Assembly: GCA_905221605.1 (NCBI GenBank)
Contig: CAJNDS010000713.1
Location: forward strand, 273,001-337,000
Reading direction: 5' to 3'
DNA: 64,000 nt
Source: Symbiodinium natans
Taxonomy: Eukaryota; Sar; Dinophyceae; Suessiales; Symbiodiniaceae
The notes under the pieces were generated by a model. It was not told the DNA's origin, did no database searches, and saw only the letters and a list, made by a program, of their open reading frames with translations. This document shows, in pieces, positions 35,506 to 46,374 of this stretch. The position numbers were made by a program, and so were the translations under genes. Position 1 is the first letter of the stretch; every line of letters starts with the position of its first letter.

Positions 35506-35607
35506 TCGGAATGTTCCCCCCCCTATACCAACAGTCCTTCATAGGGAGTATAGTACTGCCTACTATAATCCCGATTAGGACTGACAGTATCAGGGAAAAA
35601 ATCCCAA
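35506..35607. mobile_element. MITE family A, copy 8, perfect 8-bp target duplication
   Basis: TCGGAATGTTCCCCCCCTAT to ATCAGGGAAAAAATCCCAA, flanked on both sides by CCCCTGAT (35498-35505 and 35608-35615). It sits in the intron just upstream of the exon at 35385-35480. Confidence 0.92.
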
Positions 35608-36289
35608 CCCCTGATGCTCAACGGCTTCCGGGGCTCCTTCAGTAGCTTGGCAGGCACAGTCAAGCAGCAGGAGCTGTGACGGTTCAGCGATCGAAGGGCT
35701 TCCAGGATACCGGCATGACACGCGAAGAAGTCAGATTCCTATTCGGGGCAAGGCTTGGGTCAGTTTCCCCGGGTGTTTGGGTCCTCTGTCCTACCAGCAT
35801 GGGCTATTCTACCCGACCAGTATCACCCCTTGAAACGGCCCTTTATAGGGTTTATAAGGCCGAACAGCCATCCTTGTAAAGGGCGGGGGGGTGTGGGCCT
35901 CAAAGCGGAACTTCTCGTCGGAGGCGTGCTGATCCACGATAAACAACTGGAGGCCGCCTCTCCACCCCCAACATCGGGAACTCGTGACGTCACTTTCCAG
36001 ACCTCCTGAGAGGGGCTACTTCAACCCGGTTTAGGGTTCGGGGTTTAGGGTTTGGGGCTGAGGGCTGATTTGAACTCCAAAATCGGGCCCTCCCAAGCCC
36101 GAACCCACACCTCCGTCGTCACCGGACCCCGGCACTTTCAAGCTCCCCACACTCACGCAACTTGAGCGAAACTCTCCAAAAGAAATTCATAACCCCCGAA
36201 ATCCGCCCTAAGCCCTTGTCTCCGCCGCGCCTGGTTCGTTTCCAGCCTGGCCCTGGGAATTGGGGACTCGGCGTTCTGACAGGTCCGGG

Positions 36290-36425
36290 GTTGGCAGTTC
36301 CCACATAGGTCCAAAACGAAGAGCCACGAGAGACAACGAGCCTTCCAGTGCTCCGACGCCCGAGGTCGCGACCTTTTGTGGCAGCGCCGCGATGATGAAG
36401 CCGAGATTAAACCTGGGTGCTGAGC
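36290..36425 (-). CDS. candidate exon (orphan, hydrophobic)
   Basis: After an ACCCAG acceptor the minus strand reads FNLGFIIAALPQKVATSGVG and then EGSLSLVALRFGPMWELP. Just upstream (about 36500-36560) lies another hydrophobic frame, VVMFALNGDLYGLNILLTV. These may be parts of one membrane protein, not identified. Confidence 0.4.
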
Positions 36426-37368
36426 TGCATAAGGCTCCGAGGGCACTGAGCTGCAAAAACAAGAGACGACCCGACACTTCCAGGCGGCACTGTCAGCAGT
36501 ATGTTTAGGCCGTACAGATCACCATTGAGAGCGAACATCACAACTAGGACCGCTGTCATGTTTCTCTGAGCTGCTCGAGGCCCCAGAGGCCACGGACTGT
36601 GACTTCTACAACCTGGAACATCATGTTCGACATGAACTTCAGCCTTGCATAGGGCGCAGGCTGACCCACTACCCGCATCTGGGAGAAGCAAGTCTTGTCT
36701 AACCTCGCAAGCACTTCGAGGCCCTACAAGCAGGCTGGTTTTGCAGGATATAAACCCCCCACCAATCAGAAAACGCGAAAGCTTTGATCAGCGCCTGTGG
36801 ATGACTGAATCCAAAAATCGTGGGACTCATAAGGAAGAAGACAACACTGAGGTCTACTCAGAAAGCGCACAGGCCGAAATCGACTTTAACTAAGTTTGGT
36901 CACTTGGTCGCGGCCGACCGCACCGGCCTCAACCGGCCCCCCTCCTTGGAACGAAAATACAGCAATTATTCACACCAGCGAGCCACGGCAACATGCTCGG
37001 TCATGTGGTCACGCGCAGCAGATTTCTGCCGAGCCCTCTGGCTGTAGGTGTCAGGGTACTGTAGCATGAAGCAAGTACCCCACCTCCAACCACTAAACCC
37101 ACCCCAACCCCCCCCCCCCGACCCCACCCACTCCCCGTCCGCCTTGCTCTTCTGTTTTACCACATTTGGGAGGTGCCTCGTCTGTGCATGAACCTGCGTG
37201 TCACAACTCGGTTTGGGTTGCCTCGCTGCTGGGCAGGACCAGGCCGAGGTGGGTCGCGTAGCGTCAAAAAGCAACGATGGATCACGTTCTCAGGCCCTAA
37301 GCCCCTAAACCTGGAGCCCAAGGCCATTGCTCGCGCTACTGGAACACCATGAGTACTTCCCATGTGCC

Positions 37369-37590
37369 CCCGAGAAGAAGCAACGGCCAAACCCCCTATG
37401 CCCTCAAACCACCTCTCAATCGCATCTAGCCGCACAGCCAAGTCCCCAAACACCCCCCCTGGGAGAGTCCCCTAAACACTCTAAACCGGAAAAGGGCCAC
37501 AAAAAGTCGGCTGTTGGCCTGAGGTTGGCAGCCCCACAGTTGGCGACCTCCTCGAGCGACACCCCTGGCGAACAGCTTCTTCGGTCGAGG
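37369..37590 (-). CDS. candidate exons (orphan)
   Basis: Minus-strand frames SLEEVANCGAANLRPTADFL (about 37510-37575) and FGDLAVRLDAIERWFEGIGG (about 37390-37450) look coding and may belong together across a short intron. Family unknown. Confidence 0.3.
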
Positions 37591-37871
37591 TGTCTCAGGG
37601 TCAAAGGGCGTTCGGGTCCAGGACTTAAGGCCCAAGAAGCCCTCAACCACAAAACCCGGTGACCGAGGCTAAAAGTTAGGGTGTTAGATTGTGTTAGGGC
37701 GAAGGAGTCGAGGCAGCTGCGACCGAAAGCGCGCTTGACCCTCCTACCGACGACCGGAGGAAGACCCGCCAAGCCACACGCCCGTTCACGACGCTGTGCA
37801 AAACCTTTCGTCAATCCTTTCTTGTGAAACTGAGACTGAGGCCGCCCTGCCCACGCTCTGCACCCTTGAAC

Positions 37872-37948
37872 AATGTGGGGGTTTCCGAAATTAGGGGGGT
37901 CCCCATTTTAAGGTCCTTATTTTAAGGAGGTCCTACTATTTGGGGATC
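37872..37948. mobile_element. MITE family B, copy g
   Basis: Left end ATGTGGGGGTTTCCGAAATTAGG plus the core TTATTTTAAGGAGGTCCTACTATTTGGGG. The right terminal repeat is missing, and an exon begins a few bases further on. Confidence 0.8.
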
Positions 37949-37952
37949 GATC

Positions 37953-38017
37953 TTGGCCAACCAAGCGCCAGCGCGCCCTCACCGCCGCGGCCACTCAGCT
38001 CGGCCAAAGAGAAGGCC
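37953..38017 (-). CDS. candidate exon sandwiched between MITE B and MITE A
   Basis: From CAAGCCAG the minus strand encodes AFSLAELSGRGGEGALALGW and ends near CCAA|GA. Only about 23 bp separate it from MITE A copy 9 on one side and about 5 bp from MITE B copy g on the other. Family unknown. Confidence 0.5.
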
Positions 38018-38040
38018 CTGGCTTGGGTAAACTTGGGAAG

Positions 38041-38142
38041 CTGGGATGCTCCCCCTTATACTAACAGCTCCTTAATGGGGATTCTGATGGAGGGTACTAT
38101 AATCCGTATGAAGGACTGTTAGTATAAGGGGGAACATCCCAA
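38041..38142. mobile_element. MITE family A, copy 9
   Basis: CTGGGATGCTCCCCCTTATACTA to TAGTATAAGGGGGAACATCCCAA with inner AGCTCCTTAAT / ATGAAGGACTG. Both 20-bp ends are well preserved; the flanking octamers do not match convincingly. Confidence 0.88.
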
Positions 38143-38559
38143 GTGGTGAAGCAGGTTGTCTTTCATGGCCCGGCCTAGGAAAGCCGCTCGGGACATCATG
38201 CAACTAGATCATACTGGAAACAAAATGAAGGTGTTCTGCAAGTCTAGACGAACAACCATGGTAGTTAAGGGACGTTAGCATATTCAGCCCCCAAACCTTT
38301 GATGCATGCAAGGCTGACAACTAGCATGGCCCTTAAAGCCCTCTGAAAAATATTCCTAAACAGAGTCCTCGTAAACCCAATGAGGGAAAATATAAATGTC
38401 CCAAGGGCCTACCGAGACAAGCTGTAGGCTTCGAAAAGCTTTGCCGGTGGCTTCCGAGCCTGGGAAACTGCCGGCTCGAGGAGGGTGTCCTTGGTGTCTT
38501 GTCTTTGGTTGTCTGAGCACTATATCTAGATGTGTATATATGTCATATACACATACATA

Positions 38560-38705
38560 TTATATATATATATATATATATACATGTGTGCAAAACAGAC
38601 ATCCAACAACAGCCATGACAAGAACAAGATCACAACAACTTGACAGCGACCGACCGACGACAACGACTACAACGACAACAACGACGAAGACGACGACGAT
38701 GACGC
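38560..38705. repeat. AT dinucleotide and ACG/ACA trinucleotide microsatellites
   Basis: (AT)n at about 38559-38582 and (ACGACA)n at about 38645-38700. Confidence 0.9.
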
Positions 38706-38777
38706 TGAAAAGCCCGCAACCACGCTTAGCTTCCAAATCGCTGCCAGTAGCTTGGAACAAAAAACGGACATGGCTCT

Positions 38778-38955
38778 CCTTTAAGGGGCCTGCCCTGCCA
38801 TGCAGCAAACGCCAGAACGCATTAGCCCATTTGCTCTGCTGTCATGTGCCTCGGCCCTGAGACGCGTTGGCCCAAAGGGTGGACCACTGTCACGCCCAAA
38901 ATCTGCGTTGCCACACACCCGGCCACAACAGTGTGAGAGAGGATGCTGGGTGCGC
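38778..38955. repeat. dispersed repeat, copy 2
   Basis: Related to 19075-19290 in the methyltransferase intron. Shared words include GACCACTGTCACGCCCAA and CACACCCGGCCA, in the same order and spacing. Confidence 0.6.
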
Positions 38956-39544
38956 TGAGCGCAGCGGGCCTGGCGCCCTCTCTGGGTAGGGTGGTGGCAC
39001 CGAGAGAAACGAAGCAACCAATGGCACCCTGCTCTCATGATCTGCGCCACGGGCAAGCGGCAACTACTGTGGGGGTCACGAGGCCTATTCAATGAACGTT
39101 GGTATTTTGTTGGGCAGCTTCCACGAGAAGTCGTAGTTACACGCGAGAATGCTGGTAAACGTTTAGGCTGGGTTCAGTGTGCAGGACGACTGAGGGTTTA
39201 GGGTGTGGATGGCTGCTCGTGCGGTGCCTGAAGCTCCCAACCGCCACCCTCTGCACCTTCCCAAGCTCCAACTCAACTTGAAAAAAGTCTGAGCCCCCGT
39301 CGCTGCAGAGTCATTGCTCGTGGGGGCCTGCAGCTGCGAGACCTGTTGGGGTTAGGTTGAGGGCTGAGGGCGGATTCAAGGCTTTTGGGGCTTATTAGGG
39401 CTTTATGGATTCAAGGCTTGGGCGATTGCTCGGGCCCGGGAAGACAAGACGAAGAAAGGATACTGCCAAAAGCTTCGTTGCAGCATTGCACCTGCTTCTC
39501 AGGCCCTTCCTCTTCCTCTTCCCCCTTGAAGCCCCTAACCGCCC

Positions 39545-39620
39545 TTCGTGGCTCACCCTAAACCCTTAACTCTAGACCCTAAACCCTAAACCCTAAACCC
39601 TAAACCCTAAACCCTAAACT
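39545..39620 (-). repeat. CCCTAAA array
   Basis: About eight CCCTAAA units. The preceding 38960-39540 shows no gene. Confidence 0.9.
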
Positions 39621-39708
39621 CATTCATTGTTCACGTCTTGGGCCTGCAGCCTGGCACGCCGGCGGTCCACGGCTCGACGCAAGCCTGCTTGGCGCACTTC
39701 GACCACTT

Positions 39709-39873
39709 GGGGGTTTCCAGAATGGGGGGTACCCTCATTTGGGGGGTCCCATTAAAGGATTCTAGGGTTTAGGGTTTAGGGTTTAGGGTTTAGGGTTTAG
39801 GGTTTAGGGTTTAGGGTTTTGGGGTTCTATTTGGGGTATAAAAGGGTACCCCTATCTTGGGAAATACCCATTT
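39709..39873. mobile_element. MITE family B, copy h, interrupted by a TTTAGGG array
   Basis: Family B left half (GGGGGTTTCCAGAATGG, GGGTACCC, AAAGGATTCTA) and right half (TTCTATTTGGGGTATAAAAG, GGGTACCCC, GGGAAATACCC) are both present. They are separated at the core TTCTA|TTCTA by about 9 TTTAGGG units (39763-39832). In copies a and e this core is uninterrupted, so the array was inserted into the MITE. Confidence 0.88.
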
Positions 39874-41100
39874 GGGTTTCGGGCTCAGGGGGAATAGGTC
39901 ATCTGGCATCCAGCAAGGTCTCGTTGGGCTTGAGGTTTGCACGTAACGGCCACACCTTGCATCCCAACACCCCGAAGCAACCCGTGCTACAGGAGATGCG
40001 CAAACCTTCCAATCGGAGAGGCGTGGCAAAGCTGCAGCCGACCGCCTTCGAGACAGCGGGCCAGCGGGGTTTGGGATTTTAGGCTGGCAACTGAGACGCT
40101 GCTGTGCCGTACATATTTGCCGAGGAGGCAAACACAGCAAGGATGCCACTCAAGCGTGTTTAACCTATTGTCTACTGCAAGGTCAAACGGTCAAATCATG
40201 TCAAACCCAATTGAGCAAGGCCGTAATGCCGCTGTCAAACCCCCAAAGAGAAAAAACAAAAGTAGCAAGAGCCAGGCCGTAGCTGCCGGTAGCGGCCCTG
40301 TGCTTGGTACGAGATCCTGCGCGCGAAAAAATTGCGGGAGCTGGACCCGCCACAGATGCGAAACACACCGACCCCCCCGCATCTGACAATTCTGCGCTGC
40401 ACTGAGCCCTCCTCCTTGATCGGCGCACCTCAGAACGCCAGGCTGTCAGCTGTATTTCAGTGATATATCTGCGGACTTTGCCAACCCGACAACGTCATCG
40501 TGAGCTGTTGGGCAGCTTCAATCAGGCCTACATGTTGAATTTACAGCAAGGGGTGATTCTACCCATTCGAAAAAAATGACACGAGCGGCAACTTGTGTAG
40601 TTTGATAGGCATGTCGGGCATTTCACACATACTCCAGAATGTGGTAAATTACAGCTGAAATTATAGTCCTAAACCCTGAACCCTAAACCCTCAACGCTAA
40701 ACCCAAAATCCCAAATCCTAGGGGAGAGCAGACTAAGGACGACCGAAGGCCAAAAAGGTACCAAGAGAGCCAACCTTACCTCAACGGACCCCGTCTGCTC
40801 TGTCAACGCATGAACGTCTGAACCAAACCCACCACTCAAACACAAGGAAATCACGAAGAAAGACCCGAACTTTTCGTATTGCACAGGACCGTGCCTCGCT
40901 CTGCCAAGTGAACACGATATGGTATCCGCATGTATCCGCCTGCCTTGCATGGAACTAAGCTCCATACCAGCAGGGGCGAGCACACCCTGCTGTGGGGCCT
41001 CCTCGAGCACGTACTCCTCCGGCTAAAGGGGGAGGGGTTGGCGCTTGTACGCTGGGATACTCTGAGGCGACATGACTCGCCACGGTCGGGCGTTGCGGCA
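39874..41100. other. no recognised gene
   Basis: Unique sequence with several overlapping minus-strand frames (for example near 40680-40860) of weak coding character. A CCCTAAA patch lies at 40670-40705. Nothing identifiable. Confidence 0.4.
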
Positions 41101-41104
41101 GGTG

Positions 41105-41215
41105 GACATACGTCAGCCCTCGATCCCAAAAATCGTACGACTAAAAAACACGGCTCCTGCACTTCCAGCTCCTCCAAGTCGTCGACTCCTGGTTTCGGGC
41201 TTGCTGGGCAGTACA
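41105..41215 (-). CDS. candidate exon (orphan, acidic)
   Basis: Minus strand CPASPKPGVDDLEELEVQEP and then FLVVRFLG: good codon bias, acidic then hydrophobic. The upstream boundary is unclear. Family unknown. Confidence 0.4.
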
Positions 41216-41561
41216 CAACACGCGTGCCCACGCTGTGCCCACCTATTCCATTGCGAGCCCCTGGGTGTGCACTGCTCAGGGAAACTGCGAGCCCGGCCTG
41301 GGGTTTAGGAGCCTAGGGATTCAGAAATCGCAGGGTTTTGGGGAGCTTCTTGGGATTTTAGGCTTGGGGGCGCGCCTTCCATCGGCACCATGGATAGTAC
41401 CGGCTCTGCTGCCTCAGGAGCAGCCGTCACAGAAAGCGCCTAAAACCATAAACCAAAAGTCACTCGGAGCTAACGCCTGGAGAGTTCTGAGTACAAAGAA
41501 CCCTAAACCCTAAACCCTAAACCCTAAACCGCGAGCCAACAGCCAGGTCGTGGAATCTGCC

Positions 41562-41676
41562 CCACATGGGGGGTTTGCGAAATTCGGGGGTGTACCTTCT
41601 TGGGCCCTTATGAGAAGGGAATCCTACTATTTGGGTGGTATTTTCAGCACCCCCCTATTTTCGTCAACCCCACATC
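41562..41676. mobile_element. MITE family B, copy i
   Basis: CCACATGGGGGGTTTGCGAA to CCTATTTTCGTCAACCCCACAT, with the core CTTATGAGAAGGGAATCCTACTATTTGGG. CCCACAT is repeated at both outer edges, which may be a target duplication or part of the terminal repeat. Confidence 0.8.
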
Positions 41677-42959
41677 TGAAAGTTCAGACGCATGGAAATC
41701 CGACTGCAAGCCAACATTGCGAGCAAGTTTAGATGCAAGTGCCTTCCAATTAGTCGGTATCACCTTGGTAAAAACCCGATGGAACTGTAGGGCACCCCCA
41801 AAAAACATGGATCATCGTTTGGAGCAGCCCCCAACAAGATCACTTCTCTAACCACGTGGCCCCTATTCTTTAGGTGCCCAGAAAAGGGCCCAATTTAAAG
41901 AACTGACCGTAAAGAGTCCCAAACTTCCTTCAACACAGTAGACCCAGGAGGCCCATTGCACGCCTACCGACTACAAACCTGTGAGCGCGAGTTGTCCAGG
42001 GTTCAGGGTTGCCGATGAGGGTTGAGGATGTATAAAGGGTTTAGGGTTCGGGCCTTTAGGGTTCAAGGGCAAGGGTTCGGGGATTTTAACTACTATGGGC
42101 GGCGTCAAGACAGTCGAGAGGCGTCCATCTGGTCGCACAGCCCTGCGTCTTCTTCCTGCAGCAGGGTATTCTTGGAGGTGCACGGGTGGTCATGGCTGGG
42201 CCCGCAAGTAGGGTGTGTAGAGCTTCAACCAGCTACAAAATGGTTTTACATGCCTTGAAGTAACATCACATGATGTGAAAGGGTGGGCATGTCTTTTAGA
42301 GGCCCGGATCTTGTTGCTTTTGGGGCGGACTTCCGCGCATTGTGTGTCAACAGCGTGGCGATGACTTAAGGAGCTTTTTCAAGTTTGGGCAAGCACGGCG
42401 CGAGGTCTGCCGATCTCTGCGATGCCCCAAACACTAAGAAGCGATGTGTTGTTTAGGGTTTCGGGTCGAGGGCTTAACACCCTAACACCCTAAAGCCCCG
42501 AAACCAGTCCCAGGAGCTTGTACAGGTTGAGACACCAAGGACCGCTTGGGCCTTGCACCCACCAGAAGCCCAAAACCAGGGGAGCATCATGAGCATCAGC
42601 GGCTTCGGCCCCATGTCTTTTTCGTGGTTTTCCACGCGTGCCTCCGACCCTACCCGTGTTGCCCTTGACCCGCCCCGACGGTGAGCTTCATCCAAACCCA
42701 TGTCCAGGGGCGGGGGGGGGGTTCTGCTGACAAATCCACAGACTGCGGTCCTCCTCCAGCTTCAATCCCAGCGAAAAAACCGCCATCCCTATGGCTAACC
42801 CGAGAGCCCACTCCCCTCACTCCGAGGCCCCCCTCCACCGGAGTGGGACGATCAGCCTGGAGAGGAGAGCCCGGAAGGAGAAACAAAAAAAACCGACCCC
42901 TGAAATGATGTTCCGAGGATCGCCGCGCCCGAGGTCGGCACATCCGACTTGAGTCGGGT

Positions 42960-43070
42960 GTAGGGATGAGGGATTAGGGGTTCGGGTTTTAGGGGTTTAG
43001 GGTTTAGGGTTTAGGGGTTTGGGGTTTAGGGTTTAGGGTTTAGGGTTTTAGCGTTTTAGGGTTTAGGAGG
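42960..43070 (+). repeat. TTTAGGG array
   Basis: Degenerate TTTAGGG/TTTTAGGG units. The sequence from 41700 to 42960 contains no recognised gene apart from small repeat patches near 42020-42080 and 42450. Confidence 0.85.
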
Positions 43071-43451
43071 GCATGGCAACCGGTGTGCAGAGTGAGCTTC
43101 CAGTCGCCGAATTGGACCTGTGTGCTTTTCAAACCTGGCCCAGCAACACGTATGCAAAACGCGGGGGCACAAAAGCTTTTACTAGCGAAGAAAAGACTTG
43201 GGTTGCGCGCAGTCATGTTCAGAAGCGAAAACGCGTGATGAGAAGACGGAATCGGGTTGAGTTCAGAGCGCTGCCTTGAACGCAGTGCGGCGGTGCGGAT
43301 CTGAGTCAGATGTGTCGCGCTGAGTAACCCTTTCCCCACCCCCATCCGCTAGCATCCTTGGTTTCCAAGCGCTTGCGTAGCTTTCACACAGCATCAGCAG
43401 GTCAAGCCTATCCCAGAAGGTCCAGAATTGTGGAGTGGTAAGAAAACTGGC

Positions 43452-43525
43452 ACCGATGAGCCGGCGTGGGAACACCCGCCTCCAGGTCTCGGAGCTCGAT
43501 GACCTCCACACCCGGCAACTCCTCG
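43452..43525 (-). CDS. candidate exon downstream of the psbU array
   Basis: Minus strand EELPGVEVIELRDLEAGVPT plus a few residues, ending near GGT|GC. A second possible exon (WDRLDLLMLCESYA) lies just below it at about 43370-43415. Family unknown. Confidence 0.4.
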
Positions 43526-43980
43526 CTCGCCTCGCTGTGCCTGTGGGCTCAGTGGGCTCCCCTTGCAAGCAGCTTCACCGGGATTCTGTGGATTCTCTGA
43601 TGCCTCGGAAAGTATGACTTCTAATGTCAGCTTGACAGCTCTGTGGCAACTCCGTCAAACTGGGATACGGAAGACAATGAGAAGAAGGCTTCGGGCTGTG
43701 GGCTAGCTGCCTGTGAGGTGTCGAGATCTGTCACAACACTTTCTGCTCACTCTCGCAGCGGTGATACATGTAACAGCGGAGCACCAGCCACACGGCATGC
43801 GCCGCCCGCTACAGTGATCTTCGAAAGATGTGTTGCAGCTGGGAGCAGGTCCTGACGTCACAATCCTTCTGAATCTTAGGAGCGGCCGAGCACTAGCTAC
43901 ATGCACGCCCCACGGCGAAGAACCTCAAAGACTGAGACTTGCTACCATGCTCGCACGTCTTCAAAAAGACTCTCACCCTC

Positions 43981-44547
43981 TCAGCGGTACAGGCCGTTGT
44001 TGATGCGGTCGATGAAGTAGGCGGGGCTGGCAGGCAAGCAGACCAAGTTGCCCTCGTACTTCTTGGCGATGTTCTTCAGCTGATCGGTCATGCCCGGGAT
44101 GTTGTAGATGTCCGAAACCTGCTGGTATGGGCCATGGGTTCCGATCAGACCAGCGACGGTAGGGAACATGCCAGGGAATTGTCGGTAGGCCTGGATGTTG
44201 GCATTGTTGATGTCCACCTTGTCCGTGCCACCCAGGTACTTCACACCGTCATAGTCCACCATCGCTTGGGCGGCACCAGGGGCCAGGGCAACTGTGGCTG
44301 CGGCCGCTGTGGCCGCGACCTGCTGCTTTCTAGAGTTCAGCCATCCCATGATAGCACCCACGCCGAAGCCAGCAGCAAGGACCCCGAACACTCCGGAGGT
44401 CTCCGGCTCTTCCATCTCCAGCTGCTCCAGCTGCATCTGCGGAGCTGGCTGCGCAGGCCGACCGCTCGATGAGACACCGGCGGCATTGGGCACCACGTAT
44501 GCGGCCGCCGGTGCAAAGAGCAGGGCAACAAGGAGAGCACGAGACAT
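43981..44547 (-). CDS. PSBU: PsbU, photosystem II 12-kDa extrinsic protein (tandem copy 1)
   Basis: 188 codons, no intron. The mature part (about residues 97-188) has the PsbU signatures VDINNANIQAYRQFPGMFPT and DRINNGLYR at the C-terminus. PsbU binds the lumenal face of photosystem II and stabilises the manganese cluster and chloride site. The N-terminus is a three-part targeting peptide: signal peptide (1-17, LLFAPAAA), a Ser/Pro/Gln-rich linker, a hydrophobic stretch (about 53-69) and a lumen-transfer peptide ending APGAAQA at about residue 95. That design fits a plastid with extra membranes. The start was chosen at MSRALL because all copies share it; the upstream in-frame extension is not conserved. 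The last copy in transcription order; its 3' flank down to about 43830 matches the other copies. Confidence 0.96.
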   Translation of the reverse strand: MSRALLVALLFAPAAAYVVPNAAGVSSSGRPAQPAPQMQLEQLEMEEPETSGVFGVLAAGFGVGAIMGWLNSRKQQVAATAAAATVALAPGAAQAMVDYDGVKYLGGTDKVDINNANIQAYRQFPGMFPTVAGLIGTHGPYQQVSDIYNIPGMTDQLKNIAKKYEGNLVCLPASPAYFIDRINNGLYR

Positions 44548-44914
44548 GGCTAAGGAGTCTGCCGAGGGGGTTACAGGACGTCTGGCCACTGTGATCCACT
44601 GAAGGCCCTCACACACAGCCAATGCATCAAGCGGGCAAGCATTGTTCTTACAGCAGGCTCTAACAGTCCAGCAAAGTTATCAACCACACATCACGCTTCA
44701 AAAGCACAAACAACTATGCTATTGCACTCGTGTCTGGGCATGCTGCATGCATCTTCTGCAGCTTTGTTGCAGCTGGGTGCAAGTCCTGTTGTCACAATCC
44801 TTCGGGATCTTCAGGGCGGCCGAGCACTAGCTACATGTACGAGACATGGCGAAGAACCTCAAACACTGAGACTTGCTACGATTCTCGCACGTCTTCAAAA
44901 AGCCTCTCACCCTC

Positions 44915-45481
44915 TCAGCGGTACAGGCCGTTGTTGATGCGGTCGATGAAGTAGGCGGGGCTGGCAGGCAAGCAGACCAAGTTGCCCTCGTACTTCTTGG
45001 CGATGTTCTTCAGCTGATCGGTCATGCCCGGGATGTTGTAAATGTCCGAAACCTGCTGGTATGGGCCATGGGTTCCGATCAGACCAGCGACGGTAGGGAA
45101 CATGCCAGGGAATTGTCGGTAGGCCTGGATGTTGGCATTGTTGATGTCCACCTTGTCCGTGCCACCCAGGTACTTCACACCGTCATAGTCCACCATCGCT
45201 TGGGCGGCACCAGGGGCCAGGGCAACTGTGGCTGCGGCCGCGGTGGCCGCGACCTGCTGCTTTCTAGAGTTCAGCCATCCCATGATAGCACCCACGCCGA
45301 AGCCAGCAGCAAGGACTCCGAACACTCCGGAGGTCTCCGGCTCTTCCATCTCCAGCTGCTCCAGCTGCATCTGCGGAGCTGGCTGCGCAGGCCGACCGCT
45401 CGATGAGACACCGGCGGCATTGGGCACCACGTAAGCGGCCGCCGGTGCAAAGAGCAGGGCAACAAGGAGAGCACGAGACAT
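44915..45481 (-). CDS. PSBU: PsbU (tandem copy 2)
   Basis: Encodes the same 188-residue protein as copy 1; the base changes seen are silent (for example GTTGTAAATG versus GTTGTAGATG in the plus-strand listing). Its 5' flank is of the second type (GGTACAGGAGTCTCGCCACT just upstream), shared with copy 5 and different from copies 1, 3 and 4. The 367-bp spacer to copy 1 holds the common 3' flank with CTAGCTACATG. Confidence 0.96.
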   Translation of the reverse strand: MSRALLVALLFAPAAAYVVPNAAGVSSSGRPAQPAPQMQLEQLEMEEPETSGVFGVLAAGFGVGAIMGWLNSRKQQVAATAAAATVALAPGAAQAMVDYDGVKYLGGTDKVDINNANIQAYRQFPGMFPTVAGLIGTHGPYQQVSDIYNIPGMTDQLKNIAKKYEGNLVCLPASPAYFIDRINNGLYR

Positions 45482-45807
45482 GGCTAAGGAGTCTGCCGAA
45501 GAGGGTACAGGAGTCTCGCCACTTGATCCTTAAAGGCCCTTGTTCATAGCACATGTATCCTGCTCGGAAGCATTTGTCTTAGCAGATTCTAGCCGGGTCC
45601 AGCAAGGTCGTCTACCACACAGCGAGCAGAAAGACACGTAACGAGCTTCAGCCGATTGGTTGCAGCAGGGTGCAAGTCCTGACGTTACAATCCTTCTGGA
45701 TCTTCAGGGCAGCCGAGCACTAGCTACGTGCACGCGCAATGGCGAAAAACCTCAAAGACTGAGACTTGCTACCACGCTCGCACGTCTTCAAAAAGCCTCT
45801 CACCCTC

Positions 45808-46374
45808 TCAGCGGTACAGGCCGTTGTTGATGCGGTCGATGAAGTAGGCGGGGCTGGCAGGCAAGCAGACCAAGTTGCCCTCGTACTTCTTGGCGATGTT
45901 CTTCAGCTGATCGGTCATGCCCGGGATGTTGTAAATGTCCGAAACCTGCTGGTATGGGCCATGGGTTCCGATCAGACCAGCGACGGTAGGGAACATGCCA
46001 GGGAATTGTCGGTAGGCCTGGATGTTGGCATTGTTGATGTCCACCTTGTCCGTGCCACCCAGGTACTTCACACCGTCATAGTCCACCATCGCTTGGGCGG
46101 CACCAGGGGCCAGGGCAACTGTGGCTGCGGCCGCGGTGGCCGCGACCTGCTGCTTTCTAGAGTTCAGCCATCCCATGATAGCACCCACGCCGAAGCCAGC
46201 AGCAAGGACTCCGAACACTCCAGAGGTCTCCGGCTCTTCCATCTCCAGCTGCTCCAGCTGCATCTGCGGAGCTGGCTGCGCAGGCCGACCGCTCGATGAG
46301 ACACCGGCGGCATTGGGCACCACGTATGCGGCCGCCGGTGCAAAGAGCAGGGCAACAAGGAGAGCACGAGACAT
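45808..46374 (-). CDS. PSBU: PsbU (tandem copy 3)
   Basis: Protein identical to copies 1 and 2. The 5' flank is of the first type (TTACAGGACGTCTGGCCACT). The spacer to copy 2 is 326 bp, the shortest in the array. The apparent in-frame extension upstream of the ATG (to 46476) is an open run of 5' flank shared with copy 4 and is not expected to be translated. Confidence 0.96.
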   Translation of the reverse strand: MSRALLVALLFAPAAAYVVPNAAGVSSSGRPAQPAPQMQLEQLEMEEPETSGVFGVLAAGFGVGAIMGWLNSRKQQVAATAAAATVALAPGAAQAMVDYDGVKYLGGTDKVDINNANIQAYRQFPGMFPTVAGLIGTHGPYQQVSDIYNIPGMTDQLKNIAKKYEGNLVCLPASPAYFIDRINNGLYR

